Positions 31,785 to 33,496 of a stretch of DNA of 33,496 nt are shown here, one piece after another. Below the pieces are notes generated by a model that saw only the letters and a program-made list of their open reading frames with translations, ran no database searches and was not told the DNA's origin. The stretch is taken from positions 1-33,496 of the forward strand of contig CACXPT010000018.1 in the NCBI GenBank assembly GCA_902769585.1. The letters are read 5' to 3'. The DNA is from an uncultured bacterium (lineage in GTDB: Bacteria; Verrucomicrobiota; Kiritimatiellia; RFP12; UBA1067). Numbering within the stretch: the first letter of the stretch is position 1; every line of letters starts with the position of its first letter. The translations under genes and the position numbers were made by a program.

Positions 31785-33191
31785 ATGAACTTTTCGATTC
31801 AGGCAAGGGACGATGCCGCCGTTGACGTGCTGGTGGCGGGCGGCGGCCCGGCTGGCTGCGCGGCGGCGATCGCCGCGCGCCGACGCGGGCTTTCGGTGCT
31901 GCTCGTGGAGGCCACGAGCGCGCTCGGCGGTACCGCGACGGGCGGACAGGTGGCGCACTGGCTGGGCGGACGCTCCCCCGGCGGACGCTGGGTGGTGGGC
32001 GGCATCTTCAGGGAACTGGCGGAAGGCGCAGTCGCTGACGGATGTGCGCTCCTGCCGTCGATGCCCGAGGGGAAGACCTACCAGCCCTACGCCTGGCTGC
32101 CGTGGTTCATCCATGGCGTACCCCTCGATCCCTACCGGCTCGTGCCATTCCTGGAGCGGAAGCTCGCGGCGGAGGGCGTGAGCTTCCGCTACGAGACGCG
32201 CGTCGTGGGGGTGGAGTCAAGCACTCTCATCGCGCGCGTGGTCACGCATGGCAAGGAAGGCTTTGCCGCGCATCCCGTGCGTTGCGTCATCGACGCAACG
32301 GGCGACGCCGACGTGGCCGCGCTCGCCGGCTGTCCGGTCCACGTGGGCCGCGACGGCGACCACCTCACGACGCCGGCCTCCCTCACGTTCCACCTCTCGC
32401 ACGTCGACCACGCGATTCTGCAGGAGACTATCGAGAAAACGCGTTCGCCGAAGTTCCGCGAGCTGATTGCGTCGCTGCGCTCGACGGGCGAGTGGCCGTT
32501 CCCCTACGACATCTTCATCTCCGTGAAGGGGCTTGCCGACGACGAGGCGATGATCAACACGATCCGCCTCGTGGGCGTGGACGGCCTCGACGCGGACTCG
32601 CGCACGCGCGCCTACGTGGACGGACGGCGCGAGGCGCTGCAGTTGCTGGACATCTTCCGTCGGCACTTCCCAGGATTCGCGCAGGCGCGGATCAAGTCGA
32701 TCGCGCCGTTGCTCGGGGTGCGCGAGACGCGCCGGATCGCCGGGGCGTTCACGCTCGGCGTGTCCGACCTCGCAGCCGGGACTGACTTTCCAGACACGAT
32801 CGGCTTCTCGATGTATGGCTGGGACCTGCCCGACCCGAAGCGCCCGAGCGTGCAGCCGCTCGTGGACGAATCCGGCGGCGGATTCGTGAACAAGGCGAAG
32901 AAGGGACTCGCGACGCCAATTCCGTTCTGCGTGATGGTGCCGCAAGGGTGCGCGAACCTGCTGTGTCCGGGACGTGCGGTCAGCGTAGAGCGCGACGTGC
33001 TTGGACCGCTCCGCGTGATGGCACCGTGCATGGCGATGGGCGAGGCATGCGGCGTGGCGGCAGAACAGGTCGTCGCGGGGACGGCGAACGTGGACGTGGA
33101 CGCGGGGCGCGTGCGCGACGTGCTGCGCGCGAACGGGTGCATCGTTGACGCGTCGGCGCTGCCGTCCATCGAACCGAGGGTCGATCCATGA
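31785..33191 (+). CDS. FAD-dependent oxidoreductase (FAD_oxidored family)
   Basis: A 468-residue flavoprotein. The N-terminal Rossmann motif is VDVLVAGGGPAGCAAAIAAR, then LLVEATSALGGTATGGQV, and a second flavin contact is CVIDATGDADVAALAG. Late motifs are APLLGVRETRRIAGAFTLGV and NLLCPGRAVSV-ERDVLGPLRVMAPCMAMGEA, typical of the FAD_oxidored family frequent in Planctomycetes, Verrucomicrobia and Lentisphaerae. The substrate is unknown; association with an ExuT-like MFS gene hints at sugar or sugar-acid metabolism. Its stop overlaps the MFS start (ATGA at 33188-33191), so they are coupled. Confidence 0.85.
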   Translation: MNFSIQARDDAAVDVLVAGGGPAGCAAAIAARRRGLSVLLVEATSALGGTATGGQVAHWLGGRSPGGRWVVGGIFRELAEGAVADGCALLPSMPEGKTYQPYAWLPWFIHGVPLDPYRLVPFLERKLAAEGVSFRYETRVVGVESSTLIARVVTHGKEGFAAHPVRCVIDATGDADVAALAGCPVHVGRDGDHLTTPASLTFHLSHVDHAILQETIEKTRSPKFRELIASLRSTGEWPFPYDIFISVKGLADDEAMINTIRLVGVDGLDADSRTRAYVDGRREALQLLDIFRRHFPGFAQARIKSIAPLLGVRETRRIAGAFTLGVSDLAAGTDFPDTIGFSMYGWDLPDPKRPSVQPLVDESGGGFVNKAKKGLATPIPFCVMVPQGCANLLCPGRAVSVERDVLGPLRVMAPCMAMGEACGVAAEQVVAGTANVDVDAGRVRDVLRANGCIVDASALPSIEPRVDP

Positions 33192-33496
33192 GATTCCTCC
33201 GCACGCATCTCCGCTGGGGCGTGGTGGCGCTCCTCTTCTGCACCGCGCTCCTGAACAACCTTGACCGCATGGTGCTCTCCGTGCTCGCGCCGACGCTGAA
33301 GGAGAGCTTGGCGTTCGGGGATGTGGAGTATTCCTACGTGGTGGCGGCGTTCCTTGCGGCCTACGCGCTCGGCTACACGTTCTGCGGAAAGGTGCTCGAC
33401 CGCGTGGGCGTGAAGCTGGGGATGATGGCGGCGCTCGTGTTCTGGTCCGTGGCGGCCATGGGACACGCGGCGGCCGTCGGCTGGCTGTCGCTCGCG
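33188..33496 (+). CDS. MFS transporter, N-terminal part (hexuronate-permease-like)
   Basis: The first 103 residues of a major facilitator superfamily permease, cut by the window edge. LLFCTALLNNLDRMVLSVLA is the first membrane helix with the N-x-x-D-R pattern of the anion/cation symporter (ExuT/GudP) branch. YSYVVAAFLAAYALGYTFCG and the loop KVLDRVGVKLGMMAALVFWS match the MFS G-x-x-x-D-R-x-G signature. ATG 33188 overlaps the FAD oxidoreductase stop. Substrate is inferred only from the branch. Confidence 0.82.
   Translation, partial: MRFLRTHLRWGVVALLFCTALLNNLDRMVLSVLAPTLKESLAFGDVEYSYVVAAFLAAYALGYTFCGKVLDRVGVKLGMMAALVFWSVAAMGHAAAVGWLSLA

Noticed and set aside
1..33496. tRNA, rRNA or riboswitch genes
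   Set aside because: No cloverleaf-like or rRNA sequence was recognised on either strand, and no thiamine riboswitch core was found near thiN.

Overview
The window is a GC-rich, densely packed bacterial stretch. Its gene content includes LamG and FG-GAP/VCBS surface proteins, a secreted agarase-like hydrolase, a GH97 enzyme, a lone secretin, and a four-helix-bundle protein tied to short tandem repeats. This fits a gut-type member of the PVC group, most likely Kiritimatiellota or a relative. That placement is an inference from gene content; there is no rRNA marker in the window.

Layout. 1-1561: a reverse-strand piece of a phage family A DNA polymerase abuts a truncated, frameshifted LamG-type protein. 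1576-4403: sirtuin (cobB) converges on an operon of a broken UDP-glucuronate decarboxylase-like gene and holA. 4480-6714: ParC-like topoisomerase with a polyproline leader. 6719-8254: a thiamine pyrophosphokinase fused in frame behind a four-helix-bundle/zinc-ribbon protein, with opposite-facing arrays of 9-bp repeats on both sides of the bundle. 8454-10729: a PBP/SEDS cell-wall pair. 10779-15594: a tightly overlapping run gatC-gatA-secretin-fumarase alpha-fumarase beta, converging on an agarase-like hydrolase (15597-17027). 17167-18907: ferredoxin, 10-TM metal exporter-like permease and AzlC in one overlapping operon. 18908-19386: non-coding, with palindromes. 19387-24813: GH97, a two-domain glycosyltransferase, mlaF and mlaD. 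24847-27459: aminotransferase, convergent LolD/MacB-type ATPase, RNase PH. 27661-28878: a lower-GC AAA_14/DUF4143 ATPase. 28931-33496: LamG+FG-GAP protein, FAD oxidoreductase and the start of an MFS transporter.

Two signals cut across the genes. First, arrays of 7- or 9-bp units recur inside or at the ends of coding sequences: the thiN fusion, both fumarase subunits, the glycosyltransferase and azlC. They are translated, and one pair brackets a four-helix-bundle gene. I consider this the best candidate for an undescribed mobile or intervening-sequence system. Second, many genes carry an extended -10 box (TGnTAnAAT-like) lying exactly 6 bases, in one case 7, before the ATG. This implies leaderless mRNAs, while other genes in the same window use ordinary Shine-Dalgarno leaders.

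Two housekeeping-type genes carry short indels relative to a functional reading (a 16-bp tandem duplication and an apparent 14-bp loss). The left end looks chimeric, so assembly or consensus error must be considered for those three sites.
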